Below, piece by piece: positions 39,964-53,380 of a stretch of 64,000 nt of DNA (position 1 is its first letter; each line of letters starts with the position of its first letter). A program made the position numbers and the translations under genes. The notes under the pieces were generated by a model. That model was given only the letters and a program-made list of their open reading frames with translations, did not search any database and was not told the origin of the DNA. Origin of the DNA: Nemertoderma westbladi (taxonomy: Eukaryota; Xenacoelomorpha; Nemertodermatida; Nemertodermatidae); contig JAUCBJ010006730.1 in NCBI GenBank assembly GCA_032718475.1, positions 38,469 to 102,468 of the forward strand, in the 5' to 3' direction.

Positions 39964-40549
39964 AGTTATTGCCTACTACTACTACTACTAGGATCGGCAT
40001 GCTGCATTGCAGCTGAATTTGCAAGAATGCTGTGCCGGCTTGTCGACAAAATTGCGCCGCCACAACTCCCTATCACCCATGACATTTGCTAGATCATCCG
40101 CATCTTCAAGGTCAGTGTCCTTTAAGATGCGTCTCAAGAAAGTCATGGGCTGTCCACCATGCTTATTCACTCCATGAGGCTGCCAAAGTACAAGATTATG
40201 CACTGGCTGGTCTTCACGGCGAAAGCAATGTCCTGCAAAGCGGAAGCGACTTTGTTCTAGTGTCAAGCTTGGGGGAACCAATGCGACACCTCCAATGTTA
40301 TATAGTGTCTGGTTGGAGATGTGTGCATTGTACTTGACACAATGAACCCGGCATAGCATTTTAGCGAATGTGCCATCCAGAGATTTGGTGTCCTCAGCAG
40401 TTAGAGTCCAGCATGGACTCCCATAGAGGAGTACTGGAACTACTGCTGCTCTAAATAAACTGCTTAAGTTTCCGATTAATTCTCTGTGACTTCCAAATCC
40501 TGGAAAGCCTATTCAAGGCTGCCCATGCATGCTGCCCATAGTTAATGCC
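39964..40549 (-). mobile_element. 5'-truncated RTE-like LINE with ~10-bp target-site duplication
   Basis: The reverse strand carries the C-terminal LINE region and a (TAG)5 tail, seen as CTACTACTACTACTAGG near 39974. AGTTATTGCC (39964-39973) and AGTTAATGCC (40540-40549) flank it as a target duplication with one mismatch. About 11 bp of extra sequence (ATGCTGCCCAT) sit at the truncated 5' end and look like a templated copy of the adjacent GCTGCCCATGC. The frame 39988-40359 keeps the last domain, but the N-terminal part is deleted. Confidence 0.88.
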
Positions 40550-41523
40550 AGTAGTGCAGTAGTAGTTGGTGGATCGGAGACAGACAACCGATAGAGGCCT
40601 AAATTTCTAAATATTGAATATTGTTTTTTTTTGTTCAAGATGAAACTTGTGACGGATATATGCTGCACTAATATATCTTTTTAATTATTTTAAGAATTAA
40701 CTAATATTCATGTTTGTAAGTAAGTCATTAAAAATAATTTTTTATAAATTGGGATAATATAGTAGTAGATTAATAAACATCTGAAAGTTTACTCTTACAT
40801 ATATAATGCATTGTATAATTATGTAAGATACGTGTTTTGTGATAAATAAATGGGACTAAACAATATATCCCATCATGTGAGTATACATCAAAAGAACCCT
40901 TTTCTGAAGTAATGCGAAAAGATGGTGTTTTTAACTAATACTAAAAGAGTTGAGAGTAATGTTCTAGAGAAAGAAACAATTTTAAAAGGTATAAAAAATA
41001 TATACCATCTGGAAATCAGACCTCTCCAAGTGCCGTAGCTGATGTTTGTGGCAGGGGGGGGGCCTGCCACGATTTCCCCCCCCCCCCCCCCCACCTCCCC
41101 TTAGAAAAAATAATAAAATAATTTAACTTTTTGTGTGCCTATTTCTAGGGTTTTACAGTAAGAAGTCCTAACGGTCTTCGAATAAGTTAATTATAATATT
41201 ATTAATATATTATCGATTTTATCAATCATATTATTAATACTGGTGCTATCAAAGTTTATGTTACATATAATCTTCTAATAAGTTAAAACATAGCAAAGTA
41301 ACATCGCTATTGTATGTCATGAACAATAAGTAAGCCTACAAGCTGGTTGTATGTAATGGCAAAAAATTGTGTTAGGGAATTAATTAAAAAGTTTATTGAT
41401 ATATGATATAGAATGTTTTTATTAAAAGGTATTTATTAAAAAGTTTTAAACCATTTTACATTAATTTTCAAATGGGAGCGACCAAGTTTGAAAATATATT
41501 GTTCATTCACCGCGATTTTAGCG
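40550..41523. other. AT-rich spacer with poly-C runs
   Basis: No gene. Long C runs occur at about 41077-41093 and 41525-41543; both are unreliable in length. Confidence 0.4.
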
Positions 41524-41547
41524 CCCCCCCCCCCCCCCCCCCCGCCC

Positions 41548-42010
41548 CAGGCAGCTGAAGACCAAGTTCATTCAAGCCATAGTGGAAAGTGAACTTTTAT
41601 AAGGGAGTGAGACATAGACACTGATGAAATCACTTGAAAAACGCATTGATGGCTGTTAAAGGGCAGCCATAAACATCAGCTGGAGACAACACATAAGAAA
41701 TGCCGAGCTTTGTGGCACAATACCACATGTATCAAAATGCATATTAATATTCAGTGGGCACTGCTATGGAAGAAAACATGAGGTCATACCAGATCTACTT
41801 TTCTGACAACCAACACAAGGAAAGCGTAGCCCTGGACGACCGGCTATGGCATATATAGACCAACTCAACAAAGCCAACAAGATTGAAAGGGATACTTGTG
41901 AGAAACGGAATTACCACAACTATAAAAAATCGGGAAGCCTGGAAGGATCTAATTTTCATCGTCCGAGCTCGCTCGACCTAGTTCTGGTATAGAACAAATT
42001 ATAGACTGCT
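41548..42010 (+). pseudogene. C-terminal fragment of another RTE-related LINE
   Basis: The plus-strand translation, broken by several stops, reads like the last domain of RTE/CR1-type polyproteins: an SLEKRIDG segment, GTIPHVSK, FSGHCYGRK, QGKRSPGRPAMAYIDQL and an EAWKDL-like end. It is more diverged from the main RTE-like family than the other copies, so it represents a separate subfamily. Confidence 0.65.
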
Positions 42011-42337
42011 GAGTAGTCATTGGGCAGCACTCAATATTTCTGACAATGATATGACAGGTCATTCATTCATTCATTATTATTTAATCAAATAAAATTGACA
42101 TATTGAAAGATACACATTAAAAATACACATTAAAATACCCTTTACAGTTAAGGTCAAATAGTCACGTTATTTGCATAGAGATATGATGTGATTTCAAGAT
42201 AGCAGAATATACTTCTAGGACGCGTACAAACTGTGAGTCACAATAAAGTAAAAAAAAAACATTAGTTTTCTGAGATCTAATTAAAATTATATCGACGATA
42301 TGAACTAAATTATACGCAATTAGTCCGTTTATCGAAC

Positions 42338-45190
42338 TCAAATATTGTAAAAATCTGTTATGCGTTTGTGCTTGGCTCTAAAAGTGAGCCCTGGCAGTTC
42401 GTAACATTGTCGTATGTACTGTCCTTCCTCTAGGTGGCGTAGTGAGGTGGCTGGCTCAGATAGTCTGGCGAATAGGTTATTTGTATTGTATTTGTAGTTA
42501 CAGAGTGACCCAATCGTGGGTAGACCATAATTAGCGACAGCTTTACTGTACACGCTTCCTAATCCTTGATAATATGAACGTTGGTTCGATTGTAACGTGA
42601 TGCGAAGTGATTCCTGAAGATTCGTGTTGGGACAGTTGAGAGACCGAAGCACTGTCCCCAGACATGACTTATACGCCTCTAGCGAGAGTGTTCCGGTCCC
42701 AAAGAGGTGATTTAAGGTGTCATTTGATACATAACATCCAACGTGAAGAATTCCTCGCAGATGTTTCCTATAATAAATTTCCACCATATCAGTATCTTTC
42801 TTAGATAGTTCGCCAATGCGGAATTTCAGTCTGTACAATAGGGACGACAATCCAACAGACCGCCATAACAGAGCCACAATCCGTACAGGGTAGTGCTTCG
42901 TTGTCCATCCATTCCTATGGAATGTGTCCGCAAGCGCAGCTATTGATTGTATTATGTCAGATACATGAATGTTATTGTGATCCTGTTTAATCCCACGAAT
43001 AGTGACCCCAAGGAATGTGAGGGATGGAGATGTGGCATGAAGATATCCATTTATAGAAATCATGAGCGGTGGACTGTCGTTTTTCCGGTTGGTGTGAGAT
43101 TCCTTGAAAATCCAGTTTACTTTAGATGTCTCCAATGCAAGGTTGAGATTCGTGAGTTCAGTTTGTATATGACTGGCCATTTGCTCAATTTCATTGCTGG
43201 ACGTTCCCATTAACAGTATGTCATCCGCATAAGAAAGTGTACCCATAATTAGATGAAAAATACGACACCCTTTACTGTCTGGCCCGCCATCATGAAGTTG
43301 TGTAAGAATACAATTGGTGTAGAAATTGAATAATACGGGCGATATTATAGATCCCTGTTTAACACCATTATGCATTCGTGTCCACCATGCCATTGATGTT
43401 GATAAACACCATACTTGCTTTGTAATAAACTACCAGCAGTCGACATATATAGGGATTAATATGTTCTGATAATTTTTTAAATAGAAGATAGTGATTAACA
43501 GAGTCGAATGGTGCTGCTATATCCATTTGGCAGACGTAAACCCCGGAGCCTGTACTGCGATAAAATTCTATATGTTCTAGAATAGCGCTGAGTATAACAT
43601 CGGAACCGATACGTTTTTGGTAGGCGAATTGCATTCCACCAGGTATAATCTCCAAGAAATATTCCTTTGCAACGATACCTTCCAGAACTTTTGCAAATAA
43701 ACAAATGGATGCGATGGGACGGTAAGATGATGGGTTCATTGAATCTTTGCCTTTGCCTTTGTATAGGCATTTTACAACTGTCTCCCCAAAGAAAGTTGGT
43801 ACTATGCCTAGGCGAATGGATTCATTGTAAAGTCTGGCTAATGTTTGCATACTGTATCCTTATCTGTGTAGATCAAGTGTTCGACTGTCAGGGTACGTTT
43901 ATCCGGTGATTTACCTTTGCCCAGGAGTAAGATAACGTCTTCCACCGTCTTTTCTGAGATGAGCGGGTGCTCAGTCCCTTCACATTTTGCATTTATATCA
44001 TCTATTAACGTTTCAAGATCTCCAGTTTCACCAGAATCTCTCTGAAATTGCTGACGCAGATGGGTAGTAAGTGGGACGCGCATTGATTCTGGAGTTTCTA
44101 CGGTTTGTTTATTCTTAAGGTGATTCCATAAGGAGCGAGGTTTGGCCGTATGGTTTTGAATTATCCCGTGAATATGATTAGATAGCCTGTTCTTGGTTAA
44201 CCAGTTCCTAAGACGCCTCACTGCACGTTTTGAATCCTTGAACAAATGGTTGTAGCAATCTGATTGACATTTACCACGCTCACACCAGATGCCATATAGA
44301 GTTCTGGTGATTTTGGACTTTTCATGCAATTGGGTACTCCTAATTCTATAATTACGAGTTCGTTTTCTGATGGAACTCTGGGGAACGTGTGAACAGGCAG
44401 CTTCGTAAAATACACTCTGTAATGATTCCCCATACCACTCCAAATCAACTTTGGTCCAACTGTAATGGTTACCTTCTATTACGTCATCTAGGTGGTTGAG
44501 ATCGGCAATGGTCGCTTGCTTGTAACTTTCTAATTGCTCTTCGCTACATTTATGCCAGTTGAATCGACGAATACGATGGTGCAAAGAGTTTAGTTTATTA
44601 ACCGCACTGTCCGGAGTTGGTCTTATGGTAACTTTCAGTGTGGCGGATACAGGTACATGATCGGATTGGTTTGATACGTTATCCATATCGTAAATTCTAC
44701 CATTCATTATCAAGTCTAACCCAGTGTCCGTAGTTAGTATATGGTCTATGTATGTACGCCCTCGCCCATAGAATGTGCAGCATGGGCCGTCAAAGTTATC
44801 AAGTGTATCAGCTGCCTCCAGAGTGTGGTCAGTTAGGAAGTCGTTCAGTGAAATTCCTCTGGCAGTTGCCACTTTTCTGCTGTACCTTTTTCCTTGGAGT
44901 GGCCCAACATCAGCATTCCCACTCATTAAGATTAGGGGTATCATCGTATGATGAGAAGTAACCACATTACTTAGTCTTCCAAGAAAGTCATTGTAGACAC
45001 TGGGGGGCTTGCTGGAGTCCGGTGCATACGCTGAAATAATTAGGAGTTGTTTATGAAATCCATCCATTGTGGCAAGCACACCTATGACGTCATTTCCAGA
45101 TTCAACCGGTACAACGGAACTGAATATACCACGCTTAATAAGTATACATACGCCTCCCTGCGTGCTGTTAGTAACTTGTGACGTTGTTCC
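42338..45190 (-). pseudogene. Near-complete LINE of a third family, broken by two frameshifts
   Basis: Reading on the reverse strand: the endonuclease domain (about 45190-44650; LIISAYAPDS, RTYIDHIL, SDHVPVSATL), a linker, then the reverse transcriptase (CLYKGKGK, YRPIASIC, QFAYQKRIGSD, MDIAAPFDSVN, GVKQGSIISPVLF, LSYADD) and a C-terminal domain ending at 42338. The frame changes near 43845 and near 43380, where adjoining frames overlap by 13 and 26 bp, so two small indels are likely. The frame is open upstream of the first ATG to about 45190. The YADD box and sequence differ from the RTE-like family at 1-2838; CR1/L2 affinity is possible but unproven. Confidence 0.85.
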
Positions 45191-45239
45191 CGGTAGGTAT
45201 TAACATATATAATCACCACCAAAGGTCCCTTCTAAAATT

Positions 45240-45432
45240 TCTTTGCATTCAACTGCATCCAGCCAGTGTTCCTGGTGACATGCAAGGTGACATGAATGCT
45301 CAATTACTGTGGTCGACTATATGCTGGGAATGTCTCTTCTCTTATAGATGGGGTAGAAATACATTAAATAAAACCATCGAATACACTACACTTGACAGAC
45401 CTGGAATATTAAGTTTAATCTCTATGTTCTAG
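45240..45432 (+). pseudogene. Possible LINE endonuclease fragment
   Basis: The plus-strand translation contains GDMNAQL, a common endonuclease motif of RTE-like elements, followed by about 25 residues of weak resemblance. It directly adjoins the 5' end of the element on the opposite strand. Short and uncertain. Confidence 0.3.
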
Positions 45433-45899
45433 AGTAAAATGTTGTGGGAGCATCATGCAGTGATCTCAATGGTGATCGCTTTAGCCTCAACGATCCTAAT
45501 CATGCACTGATTCATATTCAAAAACGCCTCAGTCCACAAAGAAGTCTATAAAGATTATGCCAAGATACTGTTTCTTTATTTCCTCATAGATTTTTTTCCC
45601 CAATGAACCGCTGATGTGCCGTAGTGGTCTACATAGAAACTATTGTTTTATATGATGCTTTATAACGTTCACCATTATTCTGTTGAATAGCACAGCTGCA
45701 ATCGAGATCAGGCTGGGAACATGATATGACAAACAGAATCGTAGGTTACCATTCTTTGGGATAACAATTAGCATGTATGTTTGTCCTCATTTATGGTACC
45801 GGTATGATCTTTAAACTGTTCATATCTTGGGGACTGGGATGAATTAGCACTAAGCAATAAGCATTTATGGACAATGAATACTTTACTTAATAGAAACGG
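45433..45899. other. Probably decayed LINE sequence, unresolved
   Basis: No open frame. Its position between two endonuclease fragments suggests further eroded LINE DNA, but I cannot align it by eye. Confidence 0.3.
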
Positions 45900-46330
45900 C
45901 TGCACTTTCTACTTCAGAACATGAATTTTATCAATTTTTCATTTACAATAGATTTCTTCAAAGCAGACCCAGTCATGCCATCGAGAAGACTTCTGTACAG
46001 ACTTATTAGACCACATTACGATGGTGTGATGGGAAAGACCAAACCGTGAAACATTGACACAGCACATGCTCTTATACAAGAGCAGCCACATGTTCATATA
46101 CTTTTTCAGAAATAGGACATGATCAATCTGGGACATATGACCACTGGGGTTTCTTTTGAAACTTTGTGGCAGTCGAAATCAGTTCATTAGCAAGGATTTT
46201 AAATCCTGTAAAATTCCTGAATTTCGGTTGACATAGTTGCTATAAACCTAACTTCAGCTGTGAGGCAAAGGGACAACCGTCTCCAAGAATAGCAAAAGAA
46301 ACATCAGCCGCTAATTGACGAAAAATATCA
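45900..46330 (-). pseudogene. Decayed RTE-like endonuclease fragment
   Basis: The reverse-strand translation of 45939-46136 begins MSQIDHVLFLKKYMN, matching the SQIDHILFRRKYRS segment of the element at 1-2838. It continues with the SSRWHDW match to the PRHDWSS segment. Eroded sequence on the 5' side to about 46330 is probably the rest of the endonuclease. Confidence 0.6.
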
Positions 46331-47560
46331 TCACATTTGTTAGTTTCCAAGGTAAACGTAAAGATGTAAAGATAGGTGATGAATGCTGATCATATATTCC
46401 TATAAACCTGTAATCTACTACTATACCATATTCAGATATTGATATAACACCATAACGCAGAACAGAAGAATGCCTACATCTGTACGTATCAATCCACTAT
46501 CTACCTATCAATCTACTGACCTAGGTAGTTACCGGTATATCCTTAGAACAGTCTCCATCTATGTCAAGTATTTCAGTTCCGTATAATACTGTATGATTCA
46601 TAACAACCCTAACAACTTCCTTGTTTCTTTCATTATTATAATATTATTCTGCTAGAATGCACTTTACAGCAACAACATTAATTAAACATGTAAATTTCCC
46701 ACCCATGTCGGTCAGAAACCTCTTTATGTAGAGCCATTGTGTGGTGTCTCTTACATTAATTAAGCTGATATGGAAATTAATTGCAAAATGGTATAGAGTT
46801 GACAGGTAACATATGATGTCAGCTCCTCCAGAAGATGAGACGCAGGAATTTATCCGTTTTTAGAAACCAAAGTACGTGGGAGTAAATAAAGTCTCCCTAA
46901 AAGTTTCATTTTTAGTAATATATATCAGTAATATAATACAAACTTAGAATATATGATATGTATGCTTCGGATACATTATGATTAATGGAAACCGAGAAAA
47001 TCTCGATTTGGTTACACATTAATTACATTGTATACATAATAAATACCCTTTGAGACGTCCCAGATCACATCCCATCCATATTTATTAACCTGACTTTTGA
47101 TTGGTGCATCTAATATAAATATACTGGAAGCTGATACTCATTTGCTGCTATAATAGGTGTTCCTTTCATAATGTTTCGCTTCGTATCATATTCCAGAAAT
47201 TTTTTTATAGTTTCCACAAAATTCAACGTGGTAGATTGTTTAATTACTTATGATCTTGTTTATTTGAACTTATTATTCTGCAATGTATTGTATATATCGA
47301 GTTATATACATTTTGTGTAAAATATAAATGGGTGAAAAATGTTTTACCGGCGGGTATGTTAGCTTCCGTGGAGCAACAGCTTAACTGTGGAGGAATATTT
47401 CTTGAGTAATACAGGCCGGTTTTTCAGGGCTGAGTTTCTATCCAAAGGGAACGCCTTCCGGACCAGAATATAACGGGTGAAAGTCGCACTATATCTCGAT
47501 TGCTTTGAAAAGTGCGTCTGCACGAATATTCTTATAGAAAAGAACGTAAAGTGCAAAAAA
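46331..47560. other. AT-rich spacer
   Basis: No gene, array or RNA is recognised. Confidence 0.4.
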
Positions 47561-47640
47561 TACATTAACAATAATAATTATTGTTAATTTGTATAGCGCC
47601 TTTCTGAACATCATTTCAAGGCGATTGAAATATTATATCA
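47561..47640. repeat. Short palindrome followed by a GCGCCTTT...AAGGCG hairpin
   Basis: TTAACAATAATAATTATTGTTAA is a near-perfect palindrome of 23 bp. It is followed by TTTGTATAGCGCCTTTCTGA and CAAGGCG, a hairpin-like motif that I recognise in general form from dispersed repeats of marine invertebrates. This could be the end of a short interspersed element. Confidence 0.35.
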
Positions 47641-48949
47641 CAATAAAAATTCACTGAGGTAAAAACAGAAATTAAAACAGCATTGAAAAGGGCGTTCTCT
47701 GTGGGTTAGATTACGCAGTCCTGTTTAAAAATATGCGCTTTAGTGGTTGAATGAATATGGAGAAAATAAGTGGAAAAAGAGGATTTTAAGGATTTCTAAA
47801 AGGCATGAAATAGATATGTGATATCTATATAGGTAGGTGGATACACCAGATACGGAATGGTAACTGGATCAAGCAGCTTAATTGAACCCGAGAAAATAGT
47901 CAATGTGCGGCCGATTATTTTGTGTCCAGCTTCCATAATGATCTGTCCCTATTATTGATGTGTTTGCTTCTCTAAATTAGTGGGTTGCCGATCTGGCGAT
48001 GGCTTCAACACAGGATTGTTTTATTGGAAGCGAGTAGCGGCTTTGTTTAAGGATTACATATCCGCTTACTCAGTTCGCCTGAACCTGTGACATACCAGCA
48101 ATCAACTATCCTAGGAGACGAAACCCGTCATGGAATACATATTATTTCAGTTTTACCGCACATAGGGAAGGGCGAGCGAACGAACCTACTGAAGTAAAGT
48201 AATTCCCCTCACACTAATCGCATCATGACTTCACAATGAACTCCCATAATGTTCGCGGATATCGGCAACTGGACGACTACGGTACTGTAAGTAATCATTA
48301 GTCGCCCAACAACGGCCACCACTTCCCGTGCAGCTGCTAAGATACACACACTACTGCTTAGTCAAATCATTATTTATTTTCACACATCTAAAGCTGGCAT
48401 TGCGCTATTCTTGTAGCTGCAAACTACACACACGTGTACTTTATGTTCATTGAGTATATTTAAATTTTCTATCAAGAATTCGACCTATTTAGAATAATGT
48501 AATATAATAATATTTTAAATAAGGCTTAACAAAATATCTTGTAAACTAAACCCACTATTTCAATAATTTAGACGAAAAGTTGAACAATCGGACTATATTC
48601 GATAAAATAAAAATTAAGCGGATACCGCCTTTTTTCACTGAATTTCAGTTAATAGCGAAATTCAACTATTCTGTCCGGGTGGTTGAGTTACTGTATATAC
48701 ACGAGTCGGCATGTTTTTAGCAGGAGAAAAGCGAGAGTTAGAATGTTAACGAGTCGAAACTCAACAAACAGCACTAACAAAAACCTATAGACATATTTGT
48801 TACACATAAACCGATGGTATTAATTTCAGATTTACATTTACTACATATTAGATACCGCTTCCCATTCTATAATTCAGTAAATATTCTTATTCCAAAATTG
48901 TAACATCACTGAATGTCGTTAGTATTAACTGCGAGTTGCTATTTTTTTC
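47641..48949. other. Noncoding spacer
   Basis: Nothing recognised beyond short unsupported frames. Confidence 0.4.
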
Positions 48950-49060
48950 AATTTCAATTTCAAGTTTATTCATCGGGCAGAGCCCATAAAACATACTGTA
49001 CAGATTATTTCTACCAAATTTAACAGCATAGCACAATTAATACCTAAATGCACAAGGATA
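48950..49060 (-). mobile_element. Retroposon 3' end with (TTGAAA)n-like tail
   Basis: The reverse strand reads GGGCTCTGCCCGATGAATAA, then ACTTGAAATTGAAATTG as a short hexamer tail, a pattern of CR1/L2-type 3' ends. A comparable end lies at 19590-19735. Only the tail region is recognisable. Confidence 0.4.
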
Positions 49061-49715
49061 CATTGAATACTATATAGAATACTAAATTAAATCGATATCC
49101 AAGGTACCGCATTTTCAATTTGAAAGCACAATATTATACAAAAAAAACAAAAAAAATATACACTCAGGCACTGCCCAACCAATACCGAAAGAATAGCAAT
49201 TCCCATTACTGAATTCAAAATATTAAATATTAAAATTGAGTACCGGTCGCTCAGGTGTGATGTATTCAAAAAAAAAATAATAAGATATACATATACATAT
49301 TTTACTGTACTTTACTGTTCTTTACAACTTTAGAAGACATTACAGTATTGTATTGTGTATTATTATGTTTTAATGTCCCATTGACGTGACTTTACATCAC
49401 GCCGTCATGGTAACCACATAAACATTAGTTGGTATTTATTATTAATTGCCTGATAGCCAGACAGGCCTTCTGCATCAACTACCGGTAACTATAATAACCA
49501 GTAGCTATAAACTATTAAAATGGCGCTTAATGCCACCATTAATATAAGTGAACTTATTTATAACATAATTTATGTCATTTTTACAATTATTTATACAGCA
49601 ACTAATATAATTTGTGCATTTGTGCAAGAATGTCCGTAATGTCCGACACCGTGGAATTGCCCATATGTACAATGATTTCGTAATGTTACAATTTTGTAAT
49701 AAAACTACATACATA
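49061..49715. other. AT-rich spacer
   Basis: No recognised feature. Confidence 0.35.
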
Positions 49716-49718
49716 CTT

Positions 49719-49840
49719 GTTGCAAAGCACTTTACAGTGTTCTGATCCTTGTGGCTTTATTTTCACTCACTCACTAACGTTCGTTCGTGTAACAAAGCAC
49801 TCGGATCATCACACTGTAAAGTGCTGCTTTATACACAAGT
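49719..49840. repeat. ~120-bp hairpin module
   Basis: Arms of about 30 bp: GCAAAGCACTTTACAGTGT near 49728 pairs with ACACTGTAAAGTGCTGC near 49808, and CTTGT at the outer left pairs with ACAAG at the outer right. The loop contains CACTCACTCACTAACGTTCG; a related loop sequence occurs at 30975-31000, so this is probably a dispersed family. Confidence 0.7.
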
Positions 49841-50284
49841 ATGTAAATGGTTCTTACATTGTTCAGGCGATTTATACAGTAGTTCTAAACCGTCGTTTAT
49901 ACTATGTATTTTTGGCGCCAATTCCTATAAATTTAATACTTGCAATAAAACTTATGCATATAATTTCATTGCTTCTACGTACTTTGAATATATTAATATG
50001 AAGTTAAAGATTATCGCGCTTGATGTTACTTTCATACTTTCATTAATAAATCAATTCAACTCAATATTCTTAAATTTGTACTCTTTTCTCGTAGACACTA
50101 AAGTTGCAATAACTTTTAAGTGTATGAAATGGATTTTGCTTAAATTAATTGCCAACCTTTTCTACTTCGATGTTCTTTCAACACAATGACGAAAAAAATT
50201 TAAGAAATTCCAACAAAAATCTCGGTAAATAAATTGCCTACGAGAAGATTTTGCCAAGTTATATAATTATTTTTTATATTACAT

Positions 50285-50578
50285 TAAGTGTTTAAACATA
50301 ACAATGGATGGGGAGAAAAAAATAAAAAACAATATGTTTTGCTATATTTCGGACACCATACGGTAGAACGTCTCCTTTAATTTCAGTATTACACAACAGA
50401 ACAACAGATTATAAGAGCTGCAAATGTTTAAAAAGTTATCATAATCATAATCTGTTGTTCTGTTGTGTAATACTGAAATTAAAGCCTAACGACGGTCTAC
50501 CGTAAGGTGTCCGAAATATAGCAAAACATATTGTTTTTTTATTTTTTTTCCCCATCCATTGTTATGTTTAAACACTTA
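50285..50578. mobile_element. TA-flanked palindromic MITE (mariner-like footprint)
   Basis: Arms of about 130 bp, starting AGTGTTTAAACATAACAATG at 50287 and its complement ending at 50576, enclose a loop of about 35 bp. TA dinucleotides lie directly outside both ends (50285-50286 and 50577-50578), which fits the target duplication of Tc1/mariner-type elements. There is no coding capacity. The arms differ by only a few indels and substitutions, so the copy is fairly young. Confidence 0.85.
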
Positions 50579-53380
50579 CGTAATTAAAATCAACCATGGA
50601 TGTCAGACCACTTAAATATAATTATTTTTTGTTATAATTGTTTTATTACATTTATCAGACAGTTTATTATTTTTAACGAGTTCGAGGTGACCAGTATTCC
50701 GTATGCCACGACTGCTAAAAATAGATATTAAAATTTATATAATTAAATTCCATATTTAATTTAATTGTAAATGTATCTTGAAATATTATAAGATGTAGCC
50801 AACAAAAAATAATTTAGCTAGTAAAAAAATAACAGCTACCGGTACCCGTATTCAAATTAAATAAAACCGGAAATTTTTTCTTATTGGAGTGACGAGCTTT
50901 GGTTGAGGCTGCTCCATAAAGAATCACAGTTTATAATTATTTACTCGAACAAATAAGCCAGGAGTGGGTAATGATGGGTCATAGTAATACCAAAACAATA
51001 AATCACCATGACTATTGATTACACACAGCTGGGGGGTTGTTCACTATGGCGATAATACAGTAACTACTGTAGGCCGACTTCTGGAACATATTATTTATTA
51101 CTAGCTATGTAATTAATAATACTTATAAGCCCTCGGGTTTTATTAATTTTAATTACCGTGTATTTTACTATATATTATATTGTACCGGTACGTATAAAGT
51201 GGACTTTATATTACGTGCCCAATACTTGTATTAAAAATAACGAAGCGGTTGTTGTAATATATTGAAACGTTGGATTTGAGAGAAATAAAGGTACCGGTAC
51301 TTATTAATACACAATGCAATATGTTTGTTTTATAGCGAATATCTGGATAACTTTACAATTTTGAAATATTGCGCAATTTTCTGTTGATCTATCTGGACAT
51401 TGTCGCATCGTTATGTATTATCATTTACAATAAGTGATTCATATAGTTGCCAATAGTTTACAAAGTAAGTAGATAAGTAGGCCTAGTAGAACTGTAGGCA
51501 CCACTTTTATTCAATTGTATGAGCAATAATTCAACAATGTAACTTCGGTTTGAAGAAAAAACTATTTATTTTACAACAAGAAAATTAGGCCCATAATATT
51601 TTTGTCCAAATTTTTAATCCGAATTTTCGAGGAAAACTGAAAGCATATTAAACGAGGCCGAAGGAAGCCCTGGAAAAAATGCTTTACTATTTATATATAT
51701 TTTACTATTTCGAAAGTCGAAGTTCGAAAGTTGGTATGTATATATCGCATAAGGTATACGCTCATATTTGGGGTTGGGGCCATGTACCTGAATAACGACA
51801 CTATATTCCAGGACATGGTGTATATAGTGTAGGCCATTGTAGTCGAATACCAAAATTTATTAGTCTTAGAACAAAATTTATATTTAATACAGCAGCTAAC
51901 ATATTGTAGAACATTTTCAAATAAAACTATAAATATTAACATATCGATTTTTTAAAATTGTTCTGAAAAAAATATATTTGTCAAAGAACAAAATTTGTTT
52001 TTAAATAACTAACAACTAACAAAATAAATAACTAAATATAATTCATAATATTTAAATTACTAACAAACAAATACATAACATGGAGACAAAAGTAAAGTAT
52101 CACAAAACCATAATAAAAAAAATTTGTTGAAAATGTTCTAGAACTTTAAATATTCTAGAGCAAATGTTTTGAATATTTAAAATAGCTTATCTCCTAGAAT
52201 AATTATTTAATTAATATCAATACACGACTGAAAAAGGGGACTGTAAATGTTGATGAAATAACATGCACAGCTGATTAGAAGGGGTTGCTAGGTTACAGGT
52301 ATAAATAAAATATAGTAGATTTGTAATATTCCTCTATTGAAATATTCTTAGAATATTTCCAAAAAAACAAAAATTAGCTAGTATAAAGAACTTGGGAGGG
52401 GGTGTGCCCAAAACACAGAAGTACCACTAGCTACTGGAGCAAAAATATGTGTTTACTAAACCTTTTAATGCTAAATTTATTAATAATTACTAACGTAATT
52501 ACTGATCTAGAATAAATAATGAGAAATCAACGAATAAACTTCTAGATCATTGATTGGATAAATACTTTATTTTATAAATATTTGATAATTACTTGAGTAT
52601 CCGAACTTTTACGTACAATAAAGCGGATATTTTAAAGTATATAAGTAATCCAGAAATTTAATTGTAATAATATTTATTTATTCCACCCTCCACGTTTATC
52701 ATTTAGCCGCTGATATTTTATTTTATTTTGCTATGTTATGTTATGGCGTTTGTATCTCTGAGTCCGCTGCCTAAAGTAGCGAATAATACTAAAGCTGCCG
52801 TTTGCAAAGGTTCAGGAAACACTTAATAATATGTACATCGATTATTAGTCAATATCGTGCCAATGAAGACCAGCACTAGACAGAGGTACCTGGGAGAGGG
52901 GTTGGCGGAGGAGGTGGAGAATCGACAATGTTTGTTTGGTATATTGGCGATTATTGTTTATGAAAAAAACGCCAGTCTCCTTATCAAAGACATTGTTGTC
53001 GCCTCCAGAACTATTTACATCATCCGAATTGCTGCAATAAAAAAAATTAGAACAACCCAAATTTCAGTACTCTCGGTTACTGCTACTCTTATTTCAGTAC
53101 TCTATTCCCTGACTGCAGCTACACAATATTTTTATATCATATTGTTCTATATCTCATGTGATGTAACTTGATGTAATTATTAGTACCAAGTTTCTCAACG
53201 AAAACAGTTCAATATGGAAGGTTTCAACGGTATACCCTACCCTGCTTTTCATGGTCAATGCTTGGTCAATGGTTATGGTCAATGCTTGTGACCACCACAT
53301 GCGTTGACCATCAGACATTATACCTTCATAGCATATATTTTCCGATTTTTCACTCTCTCACCGCCCAACCCCGTTCTCAG
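50579..53380. other. AT-rich spacer upstream of the CK1-like exon
   Basis: No secure gene. Palindromic TTCTAGAAC-type motifs near 52130-52200 resemble those of the palindrome at 62.4-63.4 kb. A candidate minus-strand exon after TTTTATTGCAG (52845-53045) is too weak to call. The upstream exons of the kinase at 53381 are not identified here. Confidence 0.4.

Noticed and set aside
46331-50284. Hidden upstream exons of the CK1-like kinase
   Set aside because: No frame with CK1 N-terminal features and suitable phase could be seen by eye.
52845-53171. Candidate exons on both strands, including a proline-rich stretch after TTTTATTGCAG
   Set aside because: The proline-rich and the Asn/Ser-rich stretches lie in different frames, and neither joins to any other exon here.
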